Origin: Paenibacillus typhae
GTDB lineage: Bacteria > Bacillota > Bacilli > Paenibacillales > Paenibacillaceae
NCBI RefSeq assembly: GCF_900099765.1
Contig: NZ_FNDX01000016.1
Location: forward strand, 46,736 to 110,735
DNA: 64,000 bases
Reading direction: 5' to 3'
The notes beneath the pieces were generated by a model. That model saw nothing but the letters and a program-made list of their open reading frames with translations. It did not search any database and had not been told where the DNA came from. The translations under genes and the position numbers were made by a program. Positions 8,348 to 16,759 of this stretch are shown piece after piece (position 1 is the first letter of the stretch; every line of letters begins with the position of its first letter).

Positions 8348-10039
8348 TTACAATGCTTTATCGTCGATTGAATCCAGCCAGCTCTCGATTTCACCGATTA
8401 CGGAGCTGACGCAGCCGTCCTTGAACGGTGAGATGAGCCCGGCAAGCTCTACAAGCTCAACAAAAGACTTGCTGCCTCCAGCCTTGCAGAGCTGCAGATA
8501 GTCACTCCAGGCCTCCTCAAAGTTCTCATTCGAACGTTTCCAGAACTGGAATGCGCACAGCTGGGCCAGGGTGTAGTCGATATAGTAGAACGGGGTGCGG
8601 AAAATATGCGACTGCTTATGCCAGAAGCCGCCCTGCTCCAGATAGCTGTTGCCGTCATAATCGCGGTGCGGCAGATATCTCTGCTCGATTTCCCGCCAGG
8701 CCTGCTTGCGTTCCTGAGGAGTCGCTTCCGGGTGGCTGTAGACGAAGTGCTGGAACTCGTCAACCGCTACGCCATACGGGACAAACTCCAGGCTGCCGGC
8801 CAGATGGTTGAACCGGTATTTATCGGCATCCTCCTTAAAGAACAGATCCATCCACGGCCAGGCAAAAAACTCCATGCTCATCGAGTGGATCTCAGCTGCC
8901 TCGTAGGTTGGGAAGGCGTATTCCGGTATGTTCAGGCCGCGGCTGGAATATGCCTGGAACGCATGACCCACTTCATGGGTCAGTACATCAATATCCTCTG
9001 AGGTTCCGTTGAAATTGGAGAAGATGAACGGCGCTTTATATTTTTCGAAATAAGTGCAGTAGCCGCCAAACTGCTTGGAGCTAGTACTTAATAGATCCAT
9101 CAGCGCGTTATCCTGCATAAAACGGAAGAATTCATCCGTTTCCGGCGACAGCTCCTTGTACATCCGGGCACCGTTGGCCACGATCCACTCCGGATCGCCC
9201 TTGGGCAAAGCGTTCCCGGTGTTGAAGGTGAGACCTTCATCATAGAACTTCAGCTTGTCCAGACCCAGGCGTTCGCTCTGGCGCTGCTTCAGCTTCCCAG
9301 CCGCAGGAACGATATGCTCAAGCACCTGCTTACGGAAGTTCGCGACCATGCCGGCATCATAATCCGTCCGGTTCATCCGGTCATAGCCCAGCTCTACGAA
9401 GCTGGGGTAGCCGAGCTTGCGGGCCATAGCAGCACGTACGGCAACGAGCTCATCATAAATGCGGTCAAATTCGCTTTCATGAGCCGACATAAAATCAAAG
9501 CGGGCCTGAAAAGCACGCTTGCGCACCTCCCGGTCTGCCGACTGTTCAAACGGAATGAGCTGCGCCAGGGTGCGCGCTTCACCCTCAAACATGATTTTGG
9601 CAGAGGCCAGCAGTTGGGTGTATTCTGTAGACAGCCTGTTCTCCTGCTGCATATCTTCAATAATGTCCGGGCTGAATGTCCGCAGCGAAATCTCCGCCAG
9701 GCTGATGAGCTGCGATCCCCATTCCTGCTCGAATTCCGCTTTGTACCTGGAGTTAACGATGGCTTTATAGTATTCCGTTATGTACTCCTGGAAGATTGGG
9801 CCGATTTCATCAAAGTAATCCTGCTCGGCCTTGTAGAATTCATCAGCAGTATTAATGGAGTGACGGACATACACGATGTTCTGAAGCGTATCGAATTCGC
9901 TGCGCAGCTCATTCAGCGCGACGATTGAAGCCTTTTGCTCCTCCAGGCTTTCTGCTTCCAGTCCCTTAAGGAGTGCGGTGAATTCCTGCTTGAACTTGTC
10001 AACGTCCGGGCGTTCATAGGGATACTCTGTAAATTTCAT
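8348..10039 (-). CDS. pepF: M3 family oligoendopeptidase F
   Basis: 563 residues, the usual length for the PepF/M3 family. The zinc site HEVGH is at ~354-358 within DVLTHEVGHAFQAY, and the third-ligand glutamate region is downstream (PTYEAAEIHSMSMEFF). The enzyme is a cytoplasmic metallopeptidase cleaving peptides of roughly 6-20 residues. The ATG is preceded by AAAGGATG (minus strand). The LysR regulator gene lies 86 bp upstream in the same direction, so the two may be co-transcribed. A strong terminator follows at 8260-8304. Confidence 0.92.
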   Translation of the reverse strand: MKFTEYPYERPDVDKFKQEFTALLKGLEAESLEEQKASIVALNELRSEFDTLQNIVYVRHSINTADEFYKAEQDYFDEIGPIFQEYITEYYKAIVNSRYKAEFEQEWGSQLISLAEISLRTFSPDIIEDMQQENRLSTEYTQLLASAKIMFEGEARTLAQLIPFEQSADREVRKRAFQARFDFMSAHESEFDRIYDELVAVRAAMARKLGYPSFVELGYDRMNRTDYDAGMVANFRKQVLEHIVPAAGKLKQRQSERLGLDKLKFYDEGLTFNTGNALPKGDPEWIVANGARMYKELSPETDEFFRFMQDNALMDLLSTSSKQFGGYCTYFEKYKAPFIFSNFNGTSEDIDVLTHEVGHAFQAYSSRGLNIPEYAFPTYEAAEIHSMSMEFFAWPWMDLFFKEDADKYRFNHLAGSLEFVPYGVAVDEFQHFVYSHPEATPQERKQAWREIEQRYLPHRDYDGNSYLEQGGFWHKQSHIFRTPFYYIDYTLAQLCAFQFWKRSNENFEEAWSDYLQLCKAGGSKSFVELVELAGLISPFKDGCVSSVIGEIESWLDSIDDKAL

Positions 10040-10125
10040 AAAACAATCAACATCCTTTCTCTGCCAGATGAAGTATATTATACTATGTGGAAGAGAAAAC
10101 CAAAACTCGCAATTCTAAAAGAAAT

Positions 10126-11028
10126 CTACCGGCAGGCTGCCTGCATCAGCTCGATCAGAAATCCGATAGGAGGGGACAGGTGGCGGTCGCGGTTATAGGA
10201 ATAATAGATTCTCCGCTGGTAATGGTATTCCGGAATAGACCGCATTATGAGCTTGCCGGAGGAGACTTCCTCTGCGACGGCAAGTCGGGAAACGAATGAT
10301 ACATATCTGCCTCCCATCAGAGACTGCTTGATCGCCTCCAGGGAATCAAGCAGCAAAGGGGCATGGGGCTCACAGCCGCAATCCTCGAACCATTTACTGG
10401 TGATCCGGCTGGTACTGGACTGGCTGCTATGCAGAATGAATTTTGCCGCTGAAATCTGCTGGGCGGTCAGGCCGGCTTGACCGGCGAATTCATGAGCCGG
10501 AGCAAATACGAGCACAAGCTCGTCCTCGCATAATGACTGGCAGTGAAGGCTGGGCAGATAAAAGGATTCCGTTGACAGAATCCCCAGGTCCAGCTCCTGA
10601 TTCACCAGCATTTCCTTGATCACAGGCGAAGGCTTCACCGAGAGCGATACCGTTGTCTCCGGATGCAGCTCACCGAACCTGCCGAGTATTTTGGGCAGGA
10701 TATAGGTTGCCGGAACGTAGCTGGCCCCGACGCTGATCGTGCTGCGGCCCGCTTGGCTGAACTCCTTCACGACACGCTCTGCCTCGGTGGCCAGAGCATT
10801 GATTTTGACCGCATAATGGAGAAAGGCTCTCCCGCTTTCGGTAAGAATCATTTTATCCATCCTTGGCTCGAACAGCTTCTCTCCAAGCTGCTGCTCCAGA
10901 TTCTTCAGGTGGTAGGTTACTGTCGGCTGCTTTAGGCCGAGTACAGCAGCTACTGTTGTAATTTTCTTATGCTTATGCAAGAGTTCAACTATCTGCAGCT
11001 TGATTAAATTCAAATTCATTCCGTTCAC
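10126..11028 (-). CDS. LysR family transcriptional regulator
   Basis: 300 residues. The N-terminal winged helix-turn-helix is at ~5-65 (TTVAAVLGLKQPTVTYHLKNLEQQLGEKLF in three short runs). The C-terminal periplasmic-binding-protein-like effector domain covers ~95-295 and includes ISVGASYVPATYILPKIL and the PxELDLGIL-like stretch NQELDLGILS. It is located upstream of pepF on the same strand. Its effector is unknown. LysR proteins usually regulate a divergent gene; the divergent neighbour here is the YdeI-like gene, separated by repeat copy B. Confidence 0.88.
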   Translation of the reverse strand: MNGMNLNLIKLQIVELLHKHKKITTVAAVLGLKQPTVTYHLKNLEQQLGEKLFEPRMDKMILTESGRAFLHYAVKINALATEAERVVKEFSQAGRSTISVGASYVPATYILPKILGRFGELHPETTVSLSVKPSPVIKEMLVNQELDLGILSTESFYLPSLHCQSLCEDELVLVFAPAHEFAGQAGLTAQQISAAKFILHSSQSSTSRITSKWFEDCGCEPHAPLLLDSLEAIKQSLMGGRYVSFVSRLAVAEEVSSGKLIMRSIPEYHYQRRIYYSYNRDRHLSPPIGFLIELMQAACR

Positions 11029-11178
11029 TCCCCCGTGCTATTAGCTACAGGTTAACATAGAAAAATTCTATGAATGTTAAAACTGATGCATCAAAAAGTT
11101 AATATCGCGCTAACATTCTGCAAATACACGTACGTTGCGGACGCTGATCGCGCGGGCCCGCCCACACGCTGAACTCCG

Positions 11179-11363
11179 TAACGGACCGTACAGCCGTTAT
11201 TTCTATTTTGTATGCGTTTTCGTGTAGTCTAACGGACCGTAATGACCTTATTGTGTGCCTGGCGGGCAATAACAGGACGAAATGCTGCAGATAAGGTCAT
11301 CTGAGTCCGTTAGCTTGTGGTAACATGAGTGTGAGTCCGGATAAGGTCATCTGAGTCCGTTAG
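11179..11363. repeat. ~185-bp palindromic intergenic element, copy B
   Basis: Direct units TAACGGACC at 11179 and 11230; inverted units GTCCGTTAG at 11305-11313 and 11355-11363. Spacings are 51, 75 and 50. The two inverted units are the right ends of 23-base identical copies (11291-11313 and 11341-11363) that begin ATAAGGTCAT. The element fills most of the 341-bp divergent region between the LysR and YdeI-like genes and ends 6 bp before the latter's ATG. Outside it, 11029-11178 shows nothing else clear. Confidence 0.88.
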
Positions 11364-11369
11364 GAGTGA

Positions 11370-11945
11370 ATGCACACTATGGAGATGGAAAATCTGTTAA
11401 CAGCTGCAACGCGGGAGGAGCTGCGGAGCTGGCTGCAGGAATATGGTAGAGCAGAAAAAAGCTGCTGGGTTATCGTAAGTATGACGCCTGTCCCGGACAA
11501 GCTGCTCTATCTGGACGCAGTTGAGGAGGCATTGTGCTTCGGGTGGATTGACGGAGTCAAAAAAAGCTCTGAGCAGGGTGTCGTGCAGCGGCTGTCACCA
11601 AGATCCAAACGAAGCTCGTGGACCGAGCTGAATAAAGAACGGGTCCGCCGTCTGGAGAAGCTGGGGCTGATGAGCGAGGAGGGCAGGCGGGTGCTGCCGG
11701 ATATGGCGCCGGAATCTTTTATAATAGATGAAGCAATTGAGCAGAGGTTAAAAGAAGACCCGGAGGTCTATGCAAACTTTCTGGCTTTCCCGCCGCTGTA
11801 CAGCAGAATCCGGATTGATAACATCCAAGGCTACAAGAAGCAGCCGGAGCTGTTCCGGAGCAGACTGGATAAATTCATTGCGAACACACGGGAGAACCGG
11901 ATGTATGGGGCATGGCATGATAACGGGCGTCTGATTGATTACTGA
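11370..11945 (+). CDS. YdeI/OmpD-associated family protein
   Basis: 191 residues. The motif LCFGWIDGVKKSSEQGVVQRLSPR is split by LDAVEEA upstream and RSSWTELNKERV downstream, all typical of the YdeI family. The C-terminal FLAFPPLYSRIRIDNIQGYKKQPELF is also typical. Members are cytoplasmic and have been linked to bacteriocin or peptide tolerance, but the biochemistry is unclear. AGGAG at 11362-11366 leaves only 3 nt to the ATG at 11370 and 12 nt to the in-frame ATG at 11379, so the exact start is uncertain. It heads a same-strand run with two DUF1801 genes and a phosphoesterase. Confidence 0.8.
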   Translation: MHTMEMENLLTAATREELRSWLQEYGRAEKSCWVIVSMTPVPDKLLYLDAVEEALCFGWIDGVKKSSEQGVVQRLSPRSKRSSWTELNKERVRRLEKLGLMSEEGRRVLPDMAPESFIIDEAIEQRLKEDPEVYANFLAFPPLYSRIRIDNIQGYKKQPELFRSRLDKFIANTRENRMYGAWHDNGRLIDY

Positions 11946-11991
11946 ATATGTAAGTGATTAAAATAACCCGACTGACCGGGGAGGAGTAAGT

Positions 11992-12456
11992 ATGGAGTAC
12001 TACGCCAGCAGTCCAGAAGAATATATCCGCCAGCTGCCGGAAGAGCGCAGGATCATAATTGCAAAGCTTAGAGACGTTATAAGGGAGAATCTCCCGGAAG
12101 GTTTTGCAGAGACTATGGGTTACGGGATTGAATATATAGTTCCGCATGAGCTGTATCCGCCAGGGTATCATGTGAAGCCGGAGCAGCCGCTGCCGTTCAT
12201 TAGCATAGCCTCGCAGAAAAATCATATCGCACTGTATCACATGGGTATTTACATGCAGCCTGAGCTGCTGTCCTGGTTCCGGGAGGAGTACCCGAAGCAT
12301 ATGAAGACCAAGCTGGATATGGGCAAATCCTGTATCCGTTTCAAGCCGGCGGGCACCATCCCTTATGAACTGATCGGCGAGTTAAGCCGGAAGCTTACAG
12401 TCACTGAATATATTCGACTCTATGAGCGGGAAACTGCACACATGAAGAAGAAATAA
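11992..12456 (+). CDS. DUF1801 domain protein
   Basis: 154 residues; ATG preceded by GGGGAGGAG. The DUF1801 fold is indicated by LPEERRIIIAKLRDVIRENL, the GYGIEYIVPH strand and the C-terminal GKSCIRFKPAGTIPYELI. These small proteins share a fold with the YdhG family and have no settled function. A second, distinct DUF1801 protein follows 18 bp downstream, suggesting an operon and an old duplication. Confidence 0.8.
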   Translation: MEYYASSPEEYIRQLPEERRIIIAKLRDVIRENLPEGFAETMGYGIEYIVPHELYPPGYHVKPEQPLPFISIASQKNHIALYHMGIYMQPELLSWFREEYPKHMKTKLDMGKSCIRFKPAGTIPYELIGELSRKLTVTEYIRLYERETAHMKKK

Positions 12457-12474
12457 TTTACGGAGGGTGATGAA

Positions 12475-12858
12475 ATGGACGCGGACAAGGCTACATTTGA
12501 GAACATAGATGATTATATTGGACAGGCCGCACCGGAGGTCCGGGAGCTTTTGCAGGAGATAAGGAAAGTCATTCATGAAGCTGCACCCGAAGCCACCGAG
12601 AAAATCAGCTATCAGATGCCTACGTTTGACCTGCATGGCAATCTGGTACATTTTGCAGCGTTTAAAAAGCACATCGGGTTCTATCCGGCACCGCGGGGAA
12701 TTGAGGCTTTTAAAGACGAGCTGTCCGTTTACAAAGGGGCCAAGGGTTCCGTCCAGTTCCCGCTAGGCCAGCCGATGCCCTATGACCTGATCAGCCGGAT
12801 TGTGAAATTCAGGGCGGCAGAGAATATTGAGAAAGCCAAGGGAAAGCGGAAGAGATGA
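12475..12858 (+). CDS. DUF1801 protein, YdhG iron-chaperone-like
   Basis: 127 residues; GGAGGGTGATGAA before ATG. Conserved DUF1801 signatures include NIDDYIGQAAPEVRELLQEI, KISYQMPTFD and GFYPAPRGIEAF, ending in a basic KAKGKRKR tail. B. subtilis YdhG has been proposed as a frataxin-like iron donor. Whether that applies here is inference. The stop overlaps the start of the phosphoesterase gene (ATGA), so the two are translationally coupled. Confidence 0.82.
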   Translation: MDADKATFENIDDYIGQAAPEVRELLQEIRKVIHEAAPEATEKISYQMPTFDLHGNLVHFAAFKKHIGFYPAPRGIEAFKDELSVYKGAKGSVQFPLGQPMPYDLISRIVKFRAAENIEKAKGKRKR

Positions 12859-13685
12859 TTCAATTCGATCTCATTTCCGATATTCATCTGGACTTCTGGC
12901 TCAGACGCAAGGGGCCGACGGCGGAGGATAATGTGCGGGAGGTTGAGCTGTTCGCAGAGCGTCTGCTGCCGCAGAGGGTGTCGGAGGTGCTGGTTATCGC
13001 CGGTGATTTGGGACACCGCAACCAGCAGAATGTGGAATTGCTGCTTGCGCTAAGACGGTATTATTCCAACATCCTGGTTGTGGCCGGGAACCATGATTAT
13101 TATCTGGTGAACAGCAAGGAACGCTACAAGCTGCAGACTTCGATGAACCGCTGGTCACAGATGAAGTCGCTGGGCACCGCCATTGAAGGGGTTCACTACC
13201 TGGAAGGTGACATCTTTGAATGGAACGGTGTGCGGTATGGGGGAGCCGGCATGTGGTATGATTTTTCCTATGGCATCAATGTACTGGGAAAAAATCTCTC
13301 GGATATGCTGGATATCTGGTCCAATCAGCTGAATGACCGCAACTACACGATTGGAGCACCGCGGCGTCCGCTGGAATTCTTCCGGGAACAGAAGGAGAAG
13401 CTGGACCGGATTATTCATGACTGTGACGTAATCATTACGCATGTTCCCCCGGACTGGTCGCATATTGCGGAGGAGCATGCTGCTGATCCGGTCAGCGGCT
13501 GTTATTATTTTGACGGCTCAGAGTATATTGCTCATATGAACGGCAAGGTGTGGTGCTCCGGCCATGTTCACATCAACCATTCGTACAGGAAGGACGGCTG
13601 CCTGTTCGTTAATAATGCCCTGGGCTACCCGAATGAGTACAACCGTCCACAGGGCAGAATAATAACCATCAATGTAGACATATAA
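12855..13685 (+). CDS. Calcineurin-like metallophosphoesterase
   Basis: 276 residues with the full metal-binding set: SDIHLDFW (~8-15), GDLGHRNQ (~49), GNHDYY (~78), THVPPDW (~195) and GHVHINHS (~236). It is a cytoplasmic, probably binuclear-metal phosphoesterase. The substrate could be a nucleotide, phosphodiester or phosphoprotein. It begins inside the last codon of the upstream DUF1801 gene (4-bp overlap). Confidence 0.85.
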   Translation: MIQFDLISDIHLDFWLRRKGPTAEDNVREVELFAERLLPQRVSEVLVIAGDLGHRNQQNVELLLALRRYYSNILVVAGNHDYYLVNSKERYKLQTSMNRWSQMKSLGTAIEGVHYLEGDIFEWNGVRYGGAGMWYDFSYGINVLGKNLSDMLDIWSNQLNDRNYTIGAPRRPLEFFREQKEKLDRIIHDCDVIITHVPPDWSHIAEEHAADPVSGCYYFDGSEYIAHMNGKVWCSGHVHINHSYRKDGCLFVNNALGYPNEYNRPQGRIITINVDI

Positions 13686-13766
13686 GAGAGACTCATTGAA
13701 TCCAAGTCCGTTCGAATGTAAAGTTTATTTATAACAGAGTTGGGCATTTATTCAATTCGGCGTTAT

Positions 13767-13797
13767 CCCTACAATTAGATTATAAGGAGTTGTAGGG
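13767..13797 (+). promoter_or_regulatory. Inverted repeat overlapping the ribosome site of the downstream GNAT gene
   Basis: CCCTACAA (13767-13774) pairs perfectly with TTGTAGGG (13790-13797). The right arm overlaps the GGGAGG ribosome site at 13795-13800. In RNA it could mask the site; in DNA it could be an operator. It also contains a second AAGGAG at 13784-13789. Confidence 0.45.
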
Positions 13798-13808
13798 AGG
13801 GGTTAGAT

Positions 13809-14708
13809 TTGAATTATCATTACAGGGCTTATGAACATACAGATATGCTGAAGGTCCGTCAGTTCCTGTCCGAGGCTTACGGCAGATTCAAACGGCCGAA
13901 CAGCTGGCTGATTGCCCGCTGGGAATTCGAGATTTTTTTCTTTCAGCTGAGGGCAGGCACGCTGCAGGACTGGGAGCGGAACATCGGGCTATGGGAGGAT
14001 GAGACCGGCAGGCTCGCAGCCGTGGCCAGCAAAGACGGGGACTTCTACTTCCAGCTGGATTCCGAGAATCCGCCGGACAGCCTTACCGGAGAAATGTTTG
14101 ACTACATTGAGGGGAAGAGCGCCAGGGAGCCTGCCGAATACTGCAAGCTGGCCATTCCTAATTTTATGGGCAACCTGGAAAGGCAAGCATTGAGCCGGGG
14201 ATACGAGCTGCTGCCGGATGAAAGCGACAGTGCAGTCTCCATTATGCTCGACAGGGAATTTCCGGTATCTCTGCCGGAAGGCTTCAGGCTGTGCAGCGGC
14301 GAGGAGGTTTCAAATCACGCCAAGGCGCTGGGCCATATTATGGCCTTTAATTATCCGGGGACGAAGGAAGCCGAGCGGATGCTGCAGTTCTACGGCGGTA
14401 TCCGTGAGGCTCCGGGTTATTCCCCCGAGCTTGATCTGGCGCTGCTTAACGCGCAGGGGGAGGTCGTATCGTTCTGTAATGCTTTTGTGGATGAAGCTAA
14501 CCGGATTGGTATGCTTGAACCGGTAGGCACTCATCCGGATTACAGAAAATGCGGGCTTGGCAAGGCTGTAATCTATGAAGCACTAAAGCGGCTGCGCTCC
14601 AAAGGAATGGTCAAGGCCTATACCGGTCCATACCAGCCCTTCTATGAACGGATCGGCTTTACAATAGAGGTAGAACTAGGCGTGTGGCGTAAAAAAATTA
14701 ACGGATAG
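13809..14708 (+). CDS. GNAT family N-acetyltransferase
   Basis: 299 residues from a TTG start, chosen because GGGAGG (13795-13800) is 8 nt upstream. The C-terminal half carries the acetyl-CoA motif: a GMLEPVGTHPDYRKCGLGKAVI run in which RKCGLG (~246-251) is the Q/RxxGxG/A loop. The N-terminal ~140 residues form a second, degenerate GNAT-like lobe (FQLDSENPPDSL, LAIPNFMGNLERQALSRGY). The substrate is unknown. Monocistronic; a hairpin terminator follows at 14713. Confidence 0.82.
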   Translation: MNYHYRAYEHTDMLKVRQFLSEAYGRFKRPNSWLIARWEFEIFFFQLRAGTLQDWERNIGLWEDETGRLAAVASKDGDFYFQLDSENPPDSLTGEMFDYIEGKSAREPAEYCKLAIPNFMGNLERQALSRGYELLPDESDSAVSIMLDREFPVSLPEGFRLCSGEEVSNHAKALGHIMAFNYPGTKEAERMLQFYGGIREAPGYSPELDLALLNAQGEVVSFCNAFVDEANRIGMLEPVGTHPDYRKCGLGKAVIYEALKRLRSKGMVKAYTGPYQPFYERIGFTIEVELGVWRKKING

Positions 14709-14712
14709 TCTT

Positions 14713-14745
14713 GCCAGGCTCTGAACTTCAGGGCCTGGCTTGTTT
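14713..14745 (+). terminator. Terminator between convergent GNAT and AraC genes
   Basis: GCCAGGCTCTGAA pairs with TTCAGGGCCTGGC (one G-T pair), followed by TTGTTTGTG on the plus strand, 4 bp after the GNAT stop. Confidence 0.75.
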
Positions 14746-14809
14746 GTGTCTGATAGCTGTCAATGCGCATGATGGCTGGCGTCAAGTTTCCGTTATCCCA
14801 TGTCTTCTT

Positions 14810-15700
14810 TTACAGCCCCGCAATCGGAAAATACAAATCACACTCACAATAATGCCTGTTGCCCTTGGCATAATTAACGGACTCGTAGCTGAATTTCTCC
14901 TCCAGCTCAAACTGCACCGTCGGCATCCAGATTTCGAAGATATACCTCCAGATTTCACTCAGGGACTCGGCGGAGATTTCTTCCGGCCGGTGGAGGCCGA
15001 TATAGGTGAACACCCCGTATTTATGGGGTTTGGTGTGCCGTACATTCATATCCGGCGGAACGATGCTGCTGTGGCTGATCTGCAGGGAAGGCTGGTAAAA
15101 GGTCAGTCCCCGGAACGGTTCAGGAACAGCCGTGAAACCGATATAGACATCCTTCTGCACCGGACTCAGAATCCGCTGGCGGTCTAATGTGAAGAAGTCA
15201 ACGCCAAGTCTGGCAGCATCCACAGCGTCGGCGCTGCGCCCGTCCTTGAGGGTATATTCCGGGCCTGCAATCGAGAAGGAAGGGACCACGCTGATGGAGC
15301 GGAAGAAGACCAGTCCTTCTCCGGCACGGCTCATAAATTCGGCGTTGAACCGGTCGAGGATACTGAGCTGGGACGGGGATTTGCGCCATTTTGCCGGAGT
15401 AAGGCCGTACTCTTCCTTGAAACTGCGGTTGTAGGTCCGTTCACAGCTGAACCCGTATTTATCTGCAATGAATTCAATGCTGGCCCGCTGGTTAAGCAGA
15501 TCTCCCAAAGACTGGGCGATCCGCCTTCTCCGCACATATTCCATGAGGCCGGTTGACGTTGACCCCTTCCAGATGCGCAGCAGATGAAACTTGGAGACAT
15601 TAACATGCTCCGAAATATCGTCAAGACACAGCGGCTCAAGCAGATGCTCTTCAATGAAATCCGTAGTCCGGTTAATGGTTTCCAGCAGGTAATGATCCAT
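14810..15700 (-). CDS. AraC family regulator with C-terminal GyrI-like effector domain
   Basis: 296 residues. Two helix-turn-helix motifs lie at ~7-105 (LDDISEHVNVSKFHLLRIWK; IEFIADKYGFSCERTYNRSF). The effector-binding domain spans ~125-296 (VYIGFTAVPEPF, PHKYGVFTYIGLHRPEEI, ending CECDLYFPI). This MarA/Rob-like layout with a SOUL/GyrI-fold domain usually senses small hydrophobic molecules. The divergent nucleotidyltransferase and UvrA genes are plausible targets, by position only. Confidence 0.87.
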   Translation of the reverse strand: MDHYLLETINRTTDFIEEHLLEPLCLDDISEHVNVSKFHLLRIWKGSTSTGLMEYVRRRRIAQSLGDLLNQRASIEFIADKYGFSCERTYNRSFKEEYGLTPAKWRKSPSQLSILDRFNAEFMSRAGEGLVFFRSISVVPSFSIAGPEYTLKDGRSADAVDAARLGVDFFTLDRQRILSPVQKDVYIGFTAVPEPFRGLTFYQPSLQISHSSIVPPDMNVRHTKPHKYGVFTYIGLHRPEEISAESLSEIWRYIFEIWMPTVQFELEEKFSYESVNYAKGNRHYCECDLYFPIAGL

Positions 15701-15827
15701 ATGTTCCTCCTGTACTTAGCAATAAGTGTCCGGTTTGGGAGATGGTTGAGGTGTATAATTCTACCATAAGCTCATAAAAGGGCAAGCGATTTCAATCATA
15801 TAGCGATGATAGAAGGAGGAACGTAAG

Positions 15828-16742
15828 ATGGAGAAAAGGCTATTGCCTGAACTGCAGGAGCGTTACCGTGCTGCGGCGGACAGCTTTGTGGACCGGGTAA
15901 AGGGCGACCCTAATATCATAGCGGTCATTGTGTGCGGCAGCCTGGCTTACGATACGGTCTGGGAGAAAAGCGACATCGACATGACCCTGATCATCCGTGA
16001 CCAGACGCTGCAGCAGAATGCATACTGTCTGGATGAGGACGGCATCATCATCAATGTGCAGCTGTTTGAGCGGAGCAGCTTTAAGCGGGGGATGGACCGG
16101 CTGCTCGGCGGCTCGATGCCGCAGTCGTATTTTGCCAAAGGGCAGATGGTGTACAGCTCGGACGAGAGCCTGTATGACTATTTTGAAGACATGAGGCGGA
16201 TGGGCAGCCAGGATATTGCGCGGTCGCTGCTGTGGCGGTCCTGTGAGCTGATTGATGTGTATCACAAGTGCCAGAAATGGCTGACGGTGCGGAGGGACCG
16301 CAGGTACACCCAGTTTTTCCTCCTCAAGGCGGCCGATCTGATCGCCGGTATAGAGCTGTGTGCGCAAGGTGAGCCGCCGACCCGTGAAGCGGTTTTGAGC
16401 ATGCTGGAGCGTTCCCCGGCGCAGATGGCCCCCTTTTACCAGAATCCGTTGTCCGGGCAGTTAAGCGAAGCTGAGCTATGGAGCGCCATCCGGGAAATGG
16501 AGCAGGTGCTGGACCGTCATCTGGAGGCCATGAGCCGTCCGGTACTGGAATTTATGAGCGATCAGCAGCTTAAGACGATGACCATGCTGACCAGGCATTT
16601 TCATATGGAAGGGCATTATCTGATTAACATTCTGGACTATATGGCGGATAAGGGGATCATCGAGAAGGTGTCCCAGACAATCCGCATGACATCCAAAAGC
16701 AAACCGGCGGCTGAGGAGATCGGCTTTTTATACATACCATAA
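15828..16742 (+). CDS. Nucleotidyltransferase-fold protein
   Basis: 304 residues; AGAAGGAGG before ATG. The polymerase-beta/MNT-type active site is intact: CGSLAYDTVW with G37-S38, then SDIDMTL with D49 and D51. The remainder is helical (SLLWRSCELIDVYHKCQKWL; AADLIAGIELC), as in aminoglycoside-type and HI0073-like transferases. The substrate is unknown; it could modify a small molecule or another protein. The UvrA paralogue begins 17 bp after its stop, so both very likely form one operon. Confidence 0.78.
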   Translation: MEKRLLPELQERYRAAADSFVDRVKGDPNIIAVIVCGSLAYDTVWEKSDIDMTLIIRDQTLQQNAYCLDEDGIIINVQLFERSSFKRGMDRLLGGSMPQSYFAKGQMVYSSDESLYDYFEDMRRMGSQDIARSLLWRSCELIDVYHKCQKWLTVRRDRRYTQFFLLKAADLIAGIELCAQGEPPTREAVLSMLERSPAQMAPFYQNPLSGQLSEAELWSAIREMEQVLDRHLEAMSRPVLEFMSDQQLKTMTMLTRHFHMEGHYLINILDYMADKGIIEKVSQTIRMTSKSKPAAEEIGFLYIP

Positions 16743-16759
16743 CGGGGGAGAACGAGAAA

